Positions 19,490-29,909 of a stretch of DNA of 64,000 nucleotides are shown here, piece by piece. The stretch comes from Nitrospiraceae bacterium. GTDB taxonomy: Bacteria > Nitrospirota > Thermodesulfovibrionia > UBA6902. The notes under the pieces were generated by a model. It did not search any database, was not told the DNA's origin, and worked only from the letters and a program-made list of their open reading frames with translations. Position numbers and translations under genes: made by a program. The stretch is taken from the NCBI GenBank assembly GCA_003599275.1, contig QZJG01000005.1, forward strand, positions 1 through 64,000. Reading direction: 5' to 3'. How positions within the stretch are numbered: position 1 is the first letter of the stretch; every line of letters starts with the position of its first letter.

Positions 19490-20278
19490 ATGCCCATAGG
19501 GGTCTTCGACTCAGGGGTCGGCGGGCTGACCGTTATGAAAGAGATAACGAGGCTCCTGCCCGAAGAGAATATACTGTATTTAGGCGATACGGCGCGCGTC
19601 CCATACGGAACGAGGTCGCCCGGGACGGTAATCAGGTATTCCATTGAAAACACCCTGTTCCTGACATCAAAACGGATCAAGCTCCTCGTTGTTGCCTGCA
19701 ACACATCGTCATCAGTCAGCCTCAAACAACTGAGAGAGAAATTCCCTATTCCTGTGATAGGCGTAGTCGGGCCGGGCGCAAGGGCCGCGGTTGCCGTCAC
19801 GAAGGTAAAAAAAGTTGCGGTGATAGGTACGGAGACCACCATTAACAGCGGTTCTTATGAAAAGGCCATAAAGGAAATCGACGCTTCAGTAAAAATCACC
19901 GGCGTTGCCTGTCCGCTTTTTGTGCCGCTGATTGAAGAAGGATGGCTCGATGGAGACGTTGTCAGGCTCACCGCAGAAAAATATCTCTCGCAAATAAAAG
20001 GCAACGGCGCCGATACCCTCGTCCTGGGCTGCACCCATTATCCCATGATAAAGGATATTATCGCAGACGCAGTAGGGATCGGCCTGATAGATTCCGCGGT
20101 AGAAACCGCCAAAGAAGTAAAACATGTGCTCGGTGACGGGAACATGCTTCGACAGAGTAAAAAAGAGGGATCCAGAAAATTTTTTGTGACCGATGCCCCT
20201 GAAAAATTTGCGCGTACCGGCGAAAGGTTTCTGGGAGAAAAGATTTCAAATATTTCAAAAATATACCTGGGAGGATAA
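19490..20278 (+). CDS. murI: Glutamate racemase
   Basis: [40 protein letters not shown]. Confidence 0.96.
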   Translation: MPIGVFDSGVGGLTVMKEITRLLPEENILYLGDTARVPYGTRSPGTVIRYSIENTLFLTSKRIKLLVVACNTSSSVSLKQLREKFPIPVIGVVGPGARAAVAVTKVKKVAVIGTETTINSGSYEKAIKEIDASVKITGVACPLFVPLIEEGWLDGDVVRLTAEKYLSQIKGNGADTLVLGCTHYPMIKDIIADAVGIGLIDSAVETAKEVKHVLGDGNMLRQSKKEGSRKFFVTDAPEKFARTGERFLGEKISNISKIYLGG

Positions 20279-20279
20279 A

Positions 20280-20999
20280 ATGCGTCCTGACGGAAGAAAT
20301 GCCGATGAACTTAGGAGTATCAACATTACGGGCAATTTTTTAAACACCGCCGAAGGCTCCGTGCTGATAGAGATGGGGGCCACAAAAGTAATCTGTACGG
20401 CTTCAATAGAAAACAGGGTCCCCCCTTTTTTAAAGGACCAGAACAGGGGATGGGTCACTGCCGAATATTCCATGCTCCCCCGCGCCACGTCCATCAGGAC
20501 CGTAAGGGAGGCTTCAACCGGAAGGGTCGGGGGCAGGACCCACGAAATACAGAGACTCATAGGCAGGGCAATGCGCTCCGTTGTCAACCTCAACGCACTG
20601 GGTGAGAGGACCATCTGGCTTGACTGCGATGTTATTCAGGCAGACGGAGGCACAAGGACTGCCGCCATAACGGGCGCGTTTGTGGCCCTTAAGCTGGCGG
20701 TCAAATATGCGCTGCAAAAAAAGATCATCGAGATACAACCTGTAAGAGATTATGTGGCTGCCGTGAGTGTAGGTATAGTCAACGGAGAGCCGAGGCTGGA
20801 CCTTTCCTATATCGAAGACTCTAACGCCGAGGTTGATATGAACATCGTAATGACAGGCTCCGGAAAGTTCATTGAGGTCCAGGGCACTGCGGAGACAGAG
20901 CCTTTTGACAGGACGCACCTGCAGAAGATGCTTGATCTCGCGGAGTCGGGGACCAGGAAGATCATCACCAGACAGAAGGCTGCGCTTGGAGAAGAATAA
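20280..20999 (+). CDS. rph: Ribonuclease PH
   Basis: [50 protein letters not shown]. Confidence 0.97.
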   Translation: MRPDGRNADELRSINITGNFLNTAEGSVLIEMGATKVICTASIENRVPPFLKDQNRGWVTAEYSMLPRATSIRTVREASTGRVGGRTHEIQRLIGRAMRSVVNLNALGERTIWLDCDVIQADGGTRTAAITGAFVALKLAVKYALQKKIIEIQPVRDYVAAVSVGIVNGEPRLDLSYIEDSNAEVDMNIVMTGSGKFIEVQGTAETEPFDRTHLQKMLDLAESGTRKIITRQKAALGEE

Positions 21000-21056
21000 A
21001 AAAAGAGTAAAGAGTTAAGAGGTAAGACGGCGAAGCTCTACCAACAATTCTAAACT

Positions 21057-21195
21057 CCGAAAAATAGACATAGAACTATAAACGCTTGAATTACCTGTCA
21101 TTGCGAGAACCCGAAGGGTTCGTGGCAATCTCATCTCAAAAGGCGAGATTGCTTCGTTGCACTCGCAATGACAACGTTTTATGTCTATTTTTCGG
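21057..21195. mobile_element. MITE-like inverted-repeat element, family A copy 1
   Basis: Termini CCGAAAAATAGACATA / TATGTCTATTTTTCGG are perfect 16-bp inverted repeats; internal TCATTGCGAG...CTCGCAATGA palindrome. Confidence 0.8.
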
Positions 21196-21270
21196 TAACC
21201 TCTAACCTCCTAACTCCAGACTCTAATCTTGCATCCTTCATCCCGAATCTTGTATTCTTTAACGGGGACA

Positions 21271-21963
21271 ATGGAATACAAAAGCATTAGAGAATGGCCT
21301 GAGGATGAAAGGCCGAGGGAAAGACTCCTCAGATTTGGGGCCGCAGGGCTCGGCAATGCCGAATTACTGGCAATAATATTGCGGACAGGCGGCAAAGAAA
21401 AGAGCGCTATTGAGCTGGCAAGAGAGTTGATTGTGAACTTTGACAACCTGAAAGAAATGGAAGACGCCTCTGTCGCGGAATTTACGAAAACCAAAGGCAT
21501 AGGCAGCGCAAAGGCTGCCCAGTTGAAGGCCGCATTCGAGCTTGGCAGAAGGCTGCTGCAGACAAAGGCTGATGACGCGCCCCGGATACCGTCTTTCAAA
21601 AACAGCCGGGAAGTTTATGAATATTACAGGCCCAGGTTTTACGGGCTGAAGAAGGAGAGATTTCTCTGCGCGCTGCTGGATGCGAAGAACAGGGTTTTCA
21701 GGGAAAACATCGTATCGGACGGCACTCTCACATCTTCTCTTGTACATCCGAGAGAGGTGTTCAGGTATGCGATCAAGGAAGCGGCCGCATCAGTGCTGTT
21801 CGTCCACAACCACCCGAGCGGAGACCCGTGCCCCAGCAGGGACGACATCGACATAACAAAAAGGCTTGTGGAGACGGGCAATATAATCGGCATTCAGGTT
21901 TTGGACCATGTGGTAGTTTCCGACGAAAGATATGTGAGTATTATGGAGAAGGGATATTTATAA
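21271..21963 (+). CDS. radC: RadC-family JAB-domain protein
   Basis: IREWPEDERPRERLLRFGAAGLGNAELLAIILRTG, VHNHPSGDPCPSRDDI. Confidence 0.95.
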   Translation: MEYKSIREWPEDERPRERLLRFGAAGLGNAELLAIILRTGGKEKSAIELARELIVNFDNLKEMEDASVAEFTKTKGIGSAKAAQLKAAFELGRRLLQTKADDAPRIPSFKNSREVYEYYRPRFYGLKKERFLCALLDAKNRVFRENIVSDGTLTSSLVHPREVFRYAIKEAAASVLFVHNHPSGDPCPSRDDIDITKRLVETGNIIGIQVLDHVVVSDERYVSIMEKGYL

Positions 21964-21979
21964 TCTAAAAAATACAGTA

Positions 21980-22130
21980 ACCACAGAGAGCGCAGAGAAG
22001 AAACTTAAACTTCCTGGCCGCAGATTTACACGGATTTTCACTGCTTCATTATTTACATGCCCTTAAACATCTGTGTTTATCCGTGGCTGAATACTTTTAT
22101 TATTTCTGTGATCTCTGTGTCCTCTGTGGT
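21980..22130. repeat. Imperfect inverted repeat, CCACAGAG-type dispersed repeat
   Basis: Left ACCACAGAGAGCGCAGAG; right CTCTGTGTCCTCTGTGGT; nested CCGCAGATTTACACGGAT / ATCTGTGTTTATCCGTGG. Confidence 0.75.
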
Positions 22131-22154
22131 AAAAAAAAGTAAAAGGGAGGAAAT

Positions 22155-23708
22155 ATGGCGAAGGTTGAAAGGGCGCTTATAAGCGTTTCCGATAAGACAG
22201 GCATAGCGGAATTTGCAAAGGAGTTAGGCAAACTCGGGATAGAGATAATTTCCACGGGAGGCACCGCAACAACGCTGAGCGCCGAAAAAATAAAGATAAC
22301 AGAGGTATCAAAATACACGGGGTTCCCGGAAATGTTGGGCGGCAGGCTGAAGACACTTCATCCGAAGATCCACGGCGGACTGCTCTGGAGGAGGGACAAC
22401 CCCCAGGATGAAAGGGAGATAAAGGCAAACCAGATTAAATCGATCGATATGGTAGTCGTCAATCTCTACCCTTTTGAGCAGACGGTTTCAAAACCTGACG
22501 TTGCATTTGACGAGGCCATTGAAAATATAGACATAGGCGGGCCGACCATGCTCAGGGCGGCGTCAAAAAATTTCAGGGACGTCGTTGTCATCGTCGATCC
22601 TGCGGATTACGAAAAAATCATCCGGGAGCTCAAGACGCAGGACGGGGAAGTCGGTTATGATACAAAATTCTATCTTGCGCAAAAGGTATTTACGCACACC
22701 GCGCGGTATGACACGCTGATCTCAAACTATCTCGCCAGATACGCAAAGACAGAAGGAGCGTTCCCGCAGTATTTTACCCAGAGCTTCAGGAAGGTGGCTG
22801 ATTTGCGCTACGGAGAAAACCCCCACCAGAGGGCGGCCATTTACAAAGAGCCGCTTTACAACGGCCTTTCCCTTGTTGACGCCAGGATCCTTCAGGGCAA
22901 GGAGATGTCCTACAATAATTATCTTGATTCAGGCTCGGCACTGGATCTTGTAAGAGAATTTAAAGACCAGCCGGCCGCAGTCATTATCAAGCACAACAAC
23001 CCCTGCGGCGTTGCAACCGCAGACAGGATTGAAGAGGCCTATGTAAAAGCCTATGAGATCGATCCCCTGTCCGCATTCGGAGGGGTCATTGCCTTGAACA
23101 GGGACGTCAATTCAGCGACGGCAAAAGAGATACTGAAGCTCTTTGTCGAGATAATCATCGCCCCCGGGTTTGATCCTGAAGCATTGGCCCTCTTAAGCGC
23201 CAAGCCGAATATAAGACTGCTTGCACTGGATATCGCACAGGCGCCCTCCGGTTTTGAAATAAGAAAGATCCAGGGCGGACTGCTCGTACAGGAAAGAGAT
23301 ACGGGCATGATAACCGATATCAACTCACTGAAAGTGGCGACAAAAAGAAAACCCACGGACGATGAATATGCCGCGCTTTCATTCGCGTGGAAGGTATGCA
23401 AGCACATGAAGTCCAATGCAATTATATACACCACCCGTGACCGGGCGGTCGGCATCGGCGTCGGACAGACAAGCAGGGTTGACTCCGCAAAGCTCGGTGC
23501 AATGAAGGCGCTCAACTCGCTGAAAGGCTCGGTCGTCGGCTCAGATGCATTTTTCCCGAACCGGGACGGAATAGACTATATTTCGTCAGTAGGGGTCACG
23601 GCAGTAATCCAGCCCGGCGGGTCTATAAAGGACAACGACGTCATAGCGGCGGCGGATGAGCACAATATGGCGATGGTCTTTACGGGCATGAGGCATTTCA
23701 AACATTAA
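22155..23708 (+). CDS. purH: Bifunctional AICAR formyltransferase / IMP cyclohydrolase
   Basis: [49 protein letters not shown]. Confidence 0.97.
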   Translation: MAKVERALISVSDKTGIAEFAKELGKLGIEIISTGGTATTLSAEKIKITEVSKYTGFPEMLGGRLKTLHPKIHGGLLWRRDNPQDEREIKANQIKSIDMVVVNLYPFEQTVSKPDVAFDEAIENIDIGGPTMLRAASKNFRDVVVIVDPADYEKIIRELKTQDGEVGYDTKFYLAQKVFTHTARYDTLISNYLARYAKTEGAFPQYFTQSFRKVADLRYGENPHQRAAIYKEPLYNGLSLVDARILQGKEMSYNNYLDSGSALDLVREFKDQPAAVIIKHNNPCGVATADRIEEAYVKAYEIDPLSAFGGVIALNRDVNSATAKEILKLFVEIIIAPGFDPEALALLSAKPNIRLLALDIAQAPSGFEIRKIQGGLLVQERDTGMITDINSLKVATKRKPTDDEYAALSFAWKVCKHMKSNAIIYTTRDRAVGIGVGQTSRVDSAKLGAMKALNSLKGSVVGSDAFFPNRDGIDYISSVGVTAVIQPGGSIKDNDVIAAADEHNMAMVFTGMRHFKH

Positions 23709-23870
23709 TTTTGTGATCTGTCATTGTTACGGGATTTAATAATATTTCCCTCCCCTTAACGGGGGAGGGTTAGGGTGGGGGTGACAAGCCGGGTTCACCC
23801 TCCCCTTAATCCCCTCTCGGTACGAGTCGTTTCCGACCCGTCAAGGGAGTGGAGATTAACGGAGGTCAAT

Positions 23871-25151
23871 TTGAAAGTTCTTGTTATCGGAAGCGGGGGC
23901 AGGGAGCACGCGCTTGTGTGGAAGCTGAGCCAGAGTCCCAGAGTAGACAAAATTTACTGCGCTCCCGGTAACGCCGGTATTGCAGAGATTGCGGAATGTC
24001 TCGACATTAAAGCGGACGATGTCGATTCTCTGCTGAATTTCGCCAGGTACGAGTGGATCGATATGACCGTTGTCGGGCCTGAGGCCGCCCTTACCGCAGG
24101 GATTGTAGATGCCTTTGTGAAAGAGGGGCGCAGGATTTTCGGCCCTGATAAATCAGGCGCGCGGCTTGAAGGAAGCAAGGTCTTTGCTAAAGACTTCATG
24201 CTTAAGTACGGGATCCCTACGGCAGAATACAGGATGTTCTCGTCTTATCTGCACGCTGAGGAATATATCAGACTGAAAGGCGCGCCCGTTGTTATAAAGG
24301 CGGACGGTCTTGCGGCGGGAAAGGGCGTGTTCGTTTGCGAAACCGTGGATGAGGCATTGGAAGCGCTGAAATCCATCATGAAGGAAAAGGCATTCGGCGA
24401 CGCCGGCAACAGGGTCGTGGTCGAACAATGCCTGAAGGGTGAAGAGGCCTCGTTTATGATACTGACCGACGGCAAGACCGTGGTCCCCCTCGTCTCTTCC
24501 CAGGACCACAAGACGATTTTTGACGGCGACAAAGGGCCGAATACCGGGGGAATGGGCGCATACAGCCCCGCGCCGGTAATAACAAAGAGTTTAGAGACAA
24601 CCATCATGAAGACCGTTATCGACCCTATGATGAAAGGACTGTCGCGGGAGAGGATCAATTACAGGGGCGTAATATATGCCGGTCTCATGATCAGCGATGG
24701 AAAGCCCTATGTGCTTGAGTTCAACTGCCGGTTTGGAGACCCGGAGGCGCAGCCGATCTTAATGCGACTTGAAAGTGATCTCTTCGATATGTTGAAAGCA
24801 ACGGCGGAAGGAAAATTGAATGAGGCAAGGGTTTCATGGAAAGACGATGCTGCCGTCTGTGTAGTCATTTCCGCAAAGGGATATCCGGGTAATTATGAAA
24901 AAGGCAAGATCATTACAGGACTTGATGAATTAACGGACGAGAAAGATACAATGGTTTTCCATGCCGGAACGAGCGCAAAAGAAGGAAAGCTCGTTTCCTC
25001 GGGCGGCAGGGTGCTGGGAGTGACAGCGCTCGGCAGCGATATCAGCGCAGCCAGGGACAATGCTTACAAGGCGCTGGGGAAGATACATTTCGAGGGGATG
25101 CATTACAGGAAGGATATCGGAGATAAGGCGATAAAAAGAGTTAAGAGTTAA
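23871..25151 (+). CDS. purD: Phosphoribosylamine-glycine ligase
   Basis: KVLVIGSGGREHALVWKL. TTG start at 23871 preceded by GGAGG. The longer ORF from 23775 reads through a repeat. Confidence 0.95.
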   Translation: MKVLVIGSGGREHALVWKLSQSPRVDKIYCAPGNAGIAEIAECLDIKADDVDSLLNFARYEWIDMTVVGPEAALTAGIVDAFVKEGRRIFGPDKSGARLEGSKVFAKDFMLKYGIPTAEYRMFSSYLHAEEYIRLKGAPVVIKADGLAAGKGVFVCETVDEALEALKSIMKEKAFGDAGNRVVVEQCLKGEEASFMILTDGKTVVPLVSSQDHKTIFDGDKGPNTGGMGAYSPAPVITKSLETTIMKTVIDPMMKGLSRERINYRGVIYAGLMISDGKPYVLEFNCRFGDPEAQPILMRLESDLFDMLKATAEGKLNEARVSWKDDAAVCVVISAKGYPGNYEKGKIITGLDELTDEKDTMVFHAGTSAKEGKLVSSGGRVLGVTALGSDISAARDNAYKALGKIHFEGMHYRKDIGDKAIKRVKS

Positions 25152-25169
25152 GAAGGAGAAATCACAGCG

Positions 25170-25664
25170 ATGAAACCGAAAGTTCTGATAATAATGGGCA
25201 GTGATTCGGATTTGCCTGTAATGGAGGAGACGGTAAAGGTGTTGAAGGAGTTCAGGATCCCTTATGATATTACCGTTGCCTCGGCGCACAGGACCCCGGA
25301 ACGTACTGTAAAGCTCACCAGGAATGCGGTGAGGAAGGGGATCGACGTCATCATCGCCGGAGCCGGAAGCGCCGCTCATCTTGCAGGCGTCATAGCCTCT
25401 CACACGACCCTTCCTGTCATAGGGGTCCCCATAGATTCGTCCCCTCTCAAAGGCGTCGATGCCCTTTATTCCACTGTCCAGATGCCGCCGGGCGTTCCAG
25501 TTGCTGCAATGGCTATAGGCAAAGCAGGCGCTAAGAACGCCGGCATATTCGCGGCACAGATTTTAAGTGTCAGGGACAAAAAAATAGTCGTGGCGCTAAA
25601 GGAATATAAGAAGAAGCTGGCAAAGGACGTGCAGAAAAAGGCCCGGAAAGTTGAGAAGGCTTGA
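25170..25664 (+). CDS. purE: N5-carboxyaminoimidazole ribonucleotide mutase
   Basis: VLIIMGSDSDLPVMEETVKVLKEF, SAHRTPERT, GAGSAAHLAGVIASHT. Confidence 0.97.
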   Translation: MKPKVLIIMGSDSDLPVMEETVKVLKEFRIPYDITVASAHRTPERTVKLTRNAVRKGIDVIIAGAGSAAHLAGVIASHTTLPVIGVPIDSSPLKGVDALYSTVQMPPGVPVAAMAIGKAGAKNAGIFAAQILSVRDKKIVVALKEYKKKLAKDVQKKARKVEKA

Positions 25665-26145
25665 TGTTATGTTCCATTCTCCTGACAGACTAAAGGACTT
25701 CGGGGAAAGACTGCGGGGGGAGTTTAAATTCTTCAAGACATTATCTGACGATGAGCTCTCGTCTTTTTTAGGCTTCTGCGAAAACAAAAAGGTGGCCGCA
25801 GGCGATACCCTCTGGCAGGAAGGAGACAGTGACAATTACGCCGCCTTTATCCTCTCCGGAAAACTCGGAATCAAAAAGAAGACCGCATTCGAAGGGAAAT
25901 ACATGATCGTAGGGACCTTTGACAACGGCACTGTTGTCGGTGAGCTATGCCTTCTTACCGACCAGCCGCGTTCCGTTACCGCGATTGTAATTGAGAGTGT
26001 AGACCTCGTGATGCTTTCAAGCGTAAACTTCGAGAAGCTTATTATAGAGCAGCCCCTGTTAGGACTGAAACTCCTGAAGCACATATTTATGGTGACATCG
26101 AGGCGCCTCAAAGGGTCTTATGATCGCATCGCCTCAATTTTCTGA
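25651..26145 (+). CDS. Cyclic-nucleotide-binding (cNMP) domain protein without an obvious HTH
   Basis: VAAGDTLWQEGDSDNYAAFILSGKLGIKKK...VVGELCLLTDQPRSVTAI. Confidence 0.85.
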   Translation: MRRLDVMFHSPDRLKDFGERLRGEFKFFKTLSDDELSSFLGFCENKKVAAGDTLWQEGDSDNYAAFILSGKLGIKKKTAFEGKYMIVGTFDNGTVVGELCLLTDQPRSVTAIVIESVDLVMLSSVNFEKLIIEQPLLGLKLLKHIFMVTSRRLKGSYDRIASIF

Positions 26146-26165
26146 CCACAGGCCTTTATTGCTCC

Positions 26166-26642
26166 CTATTTTCTCCCCTTCCCTCTCCCGTGCGGTGGGC
26201 CGCCGTGTGAAGGGCCGCCCTCCCAATGTCTTTCCTGCTCCCAACCCCTCCAGTTTTTTTTGAGTTGTCCATAAGGAATGCGTTGATGCCCGGGAGGCAC
26301 GTGACGGTAATCCGGCGGCAGATTCAGTATGGCAACAGGGACGCTCTGGCGAACAATATATTTCCACGGACCGTTATAATGACCGGCCCGGTACCAGTAT
26401 TCATTATAGGGACGATACCAGTAGCCCTGGTAAAAGATGATATCAACGGTAATGCCGGGGATAAAATAAGCGTATGTTCCCGGTATCACAACGACTTCAG
26501 GCGGCGCCGGGACCACATATACCGGAGGCGGACCGATATGTATGTCAACACTCACATCTGCATTGACCCCGCATGGATGTGCAAGCCCTAAAGACACAAA
26601 CAGCGCTATTGCAACTACCGGTTTAATTATTATCCTCATCAT
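26166..26642 (-). CDS. Secreted Tyr/Pro/Gly-rich protein of unknown function
   Basis: Signal peptide followed by IHIGPPPVYVVPAPPEVVVIPGTYAYFIPG...GYWYRPYNEYWYRAGHY; basic Gly-rich tail. Confidence 0.6.
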   Translation of the reverse strand: MMRIIIKPVVAIALFVSLGLAHPCGVNADVSVDIHIGPPPVYVVPAPPEVVVIPGTYAYFIPGITVDIIFYQGYWYRPYNEYWYRAGHYNGPWKYIVRQSVPVAILNLPPDYRHVPPGHQRIPYGQLKKNWRGWEQERHWEGGPSHGGPPHGRGKGRK

Positions 26643-26805
26643 AAGACTGGCCTCCTCTGTTACAATTTATATTTTATCTACATTTTATCACACAAATAAG
26701 CTATGGCAAAATACTCTTCACCGGCCGGAAGGGCGGATGAAACAATGGGCGGCCCCGCAATGTTGAAATGAATTTATACGGCCGCTTTCCTGTAAAATAA
26801 ATCCC

Positions 26806-27987
26806 GTGACAAATACTACGATTAGAAAAGATGTTGTTATCATAGGCGCGGGGGCTGCGGGACTGATGTGCGCCATTGAGGCCGGAAAACGCGGACGTAA
26901 GGTCGCAGTACTGGACCATGCCGGAAAAACAGGTCGGAAGGTCCGCGTTTCAGGCGGGGGCAACTGCAATTTTACAAATATGAATACGGGACCGGAGCAT
27001 TATATATCGCTGAACCCCCACTTCTGCAAATCGGCCTTGGGCCGTTTTACCCCTGATGATTTTGTTTCGCTGCTCAACAGGCACGGCATCGGACATCATG
27101 AAAAAGAAGACGGGCAGTTATTTTGCAACGAGGGGGCCGGAGCAGTCATCGGTATGCTCGTGAAGGAATGCCGCGAGGCCGGCGTTGATATACATTTGAA
27201 TTGCCGGATTTCAGATATCGACAAAAAGAAGTCTTTTAAAGTGATGACCGGCAGCGGCTCTTTCCTGTCCGAATCGCTTGTAGTGGCGACCGGCGGGCTT
27301 TCATACCCGAAACTCGGGGCAACCGGGTTCGGCCACAAGATCGCTGAAAAGTTCGGTCTCGGTGTGACCGCGTTAAAACCGGCCCTTGTGCCCCTGACTT
27401 TCAGTGGTAATGAGCTCAGCCTCTTTAATTCGCTGAGCGGCGTTTCGGTCAAAGCCGGGGTGGGCTGCAATAACAGGGAATTCTGCGGAAATATATTATT
27501 CACTCACAAAGGGCTGAGCGGACCGGCAATACTCCAGGTTTCATCATACTGGAACAGCGGCGATGTCATTCTCATCGACCTGCTGCCCGGCATCGATATC
27601 CGGAAGATTTTTATTGAAAAACATCAAAGCAGGATGGAAATAAAAAATTTCCTGGCCATGTATCTGCCCAAAAGATTCATTCAGGAGTGGTGCGAAGTGT
27701 ACATCCGTTCCAAACCACTTTACCTGTATACGGACGCGGACCTGAGAGAAATCTCCGGACGTCTCAAAGACTGGCGGATAAAGCCGACCGGCACTGAGGG
27801 TTACAACATGGCCGAGGTCACCCTCGGAGGGGTCGATACAAACGGGCTCTCGTCCAAAACCATGGAGGCCGGAAATGTCCGGGGATTATATTTTATCGGC
27901 GAAGTCATCGATGTAACGGGGCAACTCGGGGGATATAACCTGCAATGGGCCTGGTCATCAGGTCATGCGGCTGGGCAGTTTGTATAA
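26806..27987 (+). CDS. NAD(P)/FAD-dependent oxidoreductase, HI0933/BaiN-like flavoprotein
   Basis: DVVIIGAGAAGLMCAIEAGKRGRKVAVLDHAGKTGRKVRVSGGGNCNFTN; GEVIDVTGQLGGYNLQWAWSSGHAAG. GTG start. Confidence 0.92.
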   Translation: MTNTTIRKDVVIIGAGAAGLMCAIEAGKRGRKVAVLDHAGKTGRKVRVSGGGNCNFTNMNTGPEHYISLNPHFCKSALGRFTPDDFVSLLNRHGIGHHEKEDGQLFCNEGAGAVIGMLVKECREAGVDIHLNCRISDIDKKKSFKVMTGSGSFLSESLVVATGGLSYPKLGATGFGHKIAEKFGLGVTALKPALVPLTFSGNELSLFNSLSGVSVKAGVGCNNREFCGNILFTHKGLSGPAILQVSSYWNSGDVILIDLLPGIDIRKIFIEKHQSRMEIKNFLAMYLPKRFIQEWCEVYIRSKPLYLYTDADLREISGRLKDWRIKPTGTEGYNMAEVTLGGVDTNGLSSKTMEAGNVRGLYFIGEVIDVTGQLGGYNLQWAWSSGHAAGQFV

Positions 27988-28012
27988 ATTCGGGACCGGC
28001 CCTTTTTTGTTT

Positions 28013-28041
28013 TTGACAAGTGACAGGGCTTTTGCTATCTT
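28013..28041 (+). promoter_or_regulatory. Candidate sigma-70 promoter for 28050..29879
   Basis: TTGACA - 17 nt - TATCTT; the ATG at 28050 is 8 nt after the -10. Confidence 0.5.
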
Positions 28042-28049
28042 AAGATACA

Positions 28050-29879
28050 ATGAAACCAATACCCACTGCACGCTACACGCTACACGCTACACGCTACTCC
28101 CTACCCCCTACTCCCTACACCCTACTCCCTACTCCCTACACGCTACTCCCTACCCCCTACCCCCTACTCCCTACACGCTCCCCCCTACTCCCTGCTCCCT
28201 GCACCCTATCTACCAATAAAGGCTTCACTCTCGTAGAAATTGCAATAGTCCTTGTGATAGTGGGACTGCTGATCGGTATGGGGGCATCGTTGATTGGTCC
28301 GTTGACAAAGAGGGCAAAACTGTATGCAACGAGAGAGACTATCAAAACTGCATATGAATCCATCCAGGGCTATGCAGCAAAGAATAAAAGTCTTCCTGCC
28401 AGCCTGACCTCATTAGGCATTAAAACAACTGACGCCTACAACCGTAATCTGGTATACAGCGCTGTCAACTTTACCAACCTGTGCACATCAACCGGCACAT
28501 ACATAACCGTCAACGACAGCAGCTCCGGGACCCTCTCGACAAAAACCAATGTCGCATTTGTCATATTAGGCGAAGGGGAGAACTTATGTAATCAAACAGG
28601 CACGGCTTCTCCTTTTGCCATAGCCGTTCAGGATGCAGTGATTGCCTGTCCGCAGGACGCTAATGCAGGTTATGACGACATTGTCATGTATCAGGACATA
28701 GACGCCCTCAGGGACAGGATATGCAATTCTTTCAATATAGTGACGGACAGCCTGCCGTCAGGCACGGAAGAAGCCGCTTATCCATCGACTACTCTGGAGG
28801 CCACTGACGGCACCACGCCATATGCATGGAGTGTATCATCAGGTGCATTGCCGGCAGGATTGACTCTAAATTCAAACGGCACAATAACAGGCACGCCCGC
28901 AGCAGACGGCAGCTATAATTTTACCGTGCAGGCAATAGACAGCGATAGCCCTCAGAGGACCACAACAAAGAGCCTGGCAATAACAGTAAATCCCAATAAA
29001 CCAAAGATAACCACCGAATTCATAAGTTACGGTACGCAGGACGCGGCGTTTCCAGGCACGACATTGAGCGCCACAGGCGGCAAAGCATCTTATACATGGA
29101 GCCTTGTATCGGGCAGTTTGCCGACCGGTTTAAGTCTTTCAAGCGCTGGGAGCATTTCAGGGACGCCTGCAACAGCAGGGACATATTCTTTTACTGTGAG
29201 GGTTACAGACAGCGGCTCGCCTGCAAGGACCGCGGACAAGACGCTTTCCATTGCCATAAACCCTGCGAGCAGCAGTTCGAGCTCAAGCAGCTCGTCAAGC
29301 TCAAGTTCTTCAAGCTCAAGCACCTCATCAAGCACGAGCAGCGGCGGTAGCGCTCCGACATGCAGTCTGTCCGCGAGTCCCGGCAACGTACCGTATAATA
29401 CTACGGCTGCCCTTACGTGGTCCATTACAAACGGTCCGGCGCTCGCGTCTTTTTCTCCCACGAGCGGCACCTGTACGAGTTTTACAAACTCAACAGGCGG
29501 TTCCTGTACCACTGCAGCAATCACTAACGAGGCCTCGACAACATTTACACTTACCATATCCAATGCGTACGGCAGCGATACGTGCAGTACCACTATTTAT
29601 GGAGGATGTGAGGAATACAGGGTTTGGAACAATTCGGGCAACGAGTATGATTTCCATGCCGACGGAACAGTCTGCATGGACGACGTCGATAACGGCAACG
29701 AGATTACCAACAGCAACAGACGGTTGAATGTCGGCGAGACCATAGACAGACTGCCGGATACTAACCCTGATTGCACCGGAAGCATGATAGATCAGATTAC
29801 ATATACACAGGCCATGAATGCGGACGTCACGCCGGGAGATTACGACTGCCGCGTCAATTTCACAGGGACAGACAGGTAG
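28050..29879 (+). CDS. Type IV pilin-like (prepilin N-methylation motif) protein with He_PIG/Ig-like domains and poly-Ser linker
   Basis: TNKGFTLVEIAIVLVIVGLLIGMGAS; two AYPSTTLEATDGTTPYAWSVSSGALPAGLTLNSNGTITGTPA-type repeats; Ser-rich tract. Confidence 0.85.
   Translation: MKPIPTARYTLHATRYSLPPTPYTLLPTPYTLLPTPYPLLPTRSPLLPAPCTLSTNKGFTLVEIAIVLVIVGLLIGMGASLIGPLTKRAKLYATRETIKTAYESIQGYAAKNKSLPASLTSLGIKTTDAYNRNLVYSAVNFTNLCTSTGTYITVNDSSSGTLSTKTNVAFVILGEGENLCNQTGTASPFAIAVQDAVIACPQDANAGYDDIVMYQDIDALRDRICNSFNIVTDSLPSGTEEAAYPSTTLEATDGTTPYAWSVSSGALPAGLTLNSNGTITGTPAADGSYNFTVQAIDSDSPQRTTTKSLAITVNPNKPKITTEFISYGTQDAAFPGTTLSATGGKASYTWSLVSGSLPTGLSLSSAGSISGTPATAGTYSFTVRVTDSGSPARTADKTLSIAINPASSSSSSSSSSSSSSSSSSTSSSTSSGGSAPTCSLSASPGNVPYNTTAALTWSITNGPALASFSPTSGTCTSFTNSTGGSCTTAAITNEASTTFTLTISNAYGSDTCSTTIYGGCEEYRVWNNSGNEYDFHADGTVCMDDVDNGNEITNSNRRLNVGETIDRLPDTNPDCTGSMIDQITYTQAMNADVTPGDYDCRVNFTGTDR
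28070..28209. repeat. Tandem heptanucleotide repeat, 20 units of NNNCTAC type, inside the leader of 28050..29879
   Basis: Units acgctac x4, tccctac, cccctac, tccctac, accctac, tccctac x2, acgctac, tccctac, cccctac x2, tccctac, acgctcc, cccctac, tccctgc x2, accctat. Confidence 0.95.
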
Positions 29880-29909
29880 CAGCCTGACAATACCGTCCCC
29901 GGAATTAAT

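Noticed and set aside
23775-23870. N-terminal extension of PurD
   Set aside because: It is translated repeat sequence; PurD homology begins at KVLVIGSGG with a TTG start and RBS at 23861-23873.
28070-28209. CRISPR-like array
   Set aside because: Units are 7 nt with no spacers; a simple tandem repeat.
29270-29345. Poly-Ser tract as a separate repeat element
   Set aside because: Mixed AGC/TCA/TCG/AGT codons encode a low-complexity linker inside the pilin-like protein; ordinary for such surface proteins.
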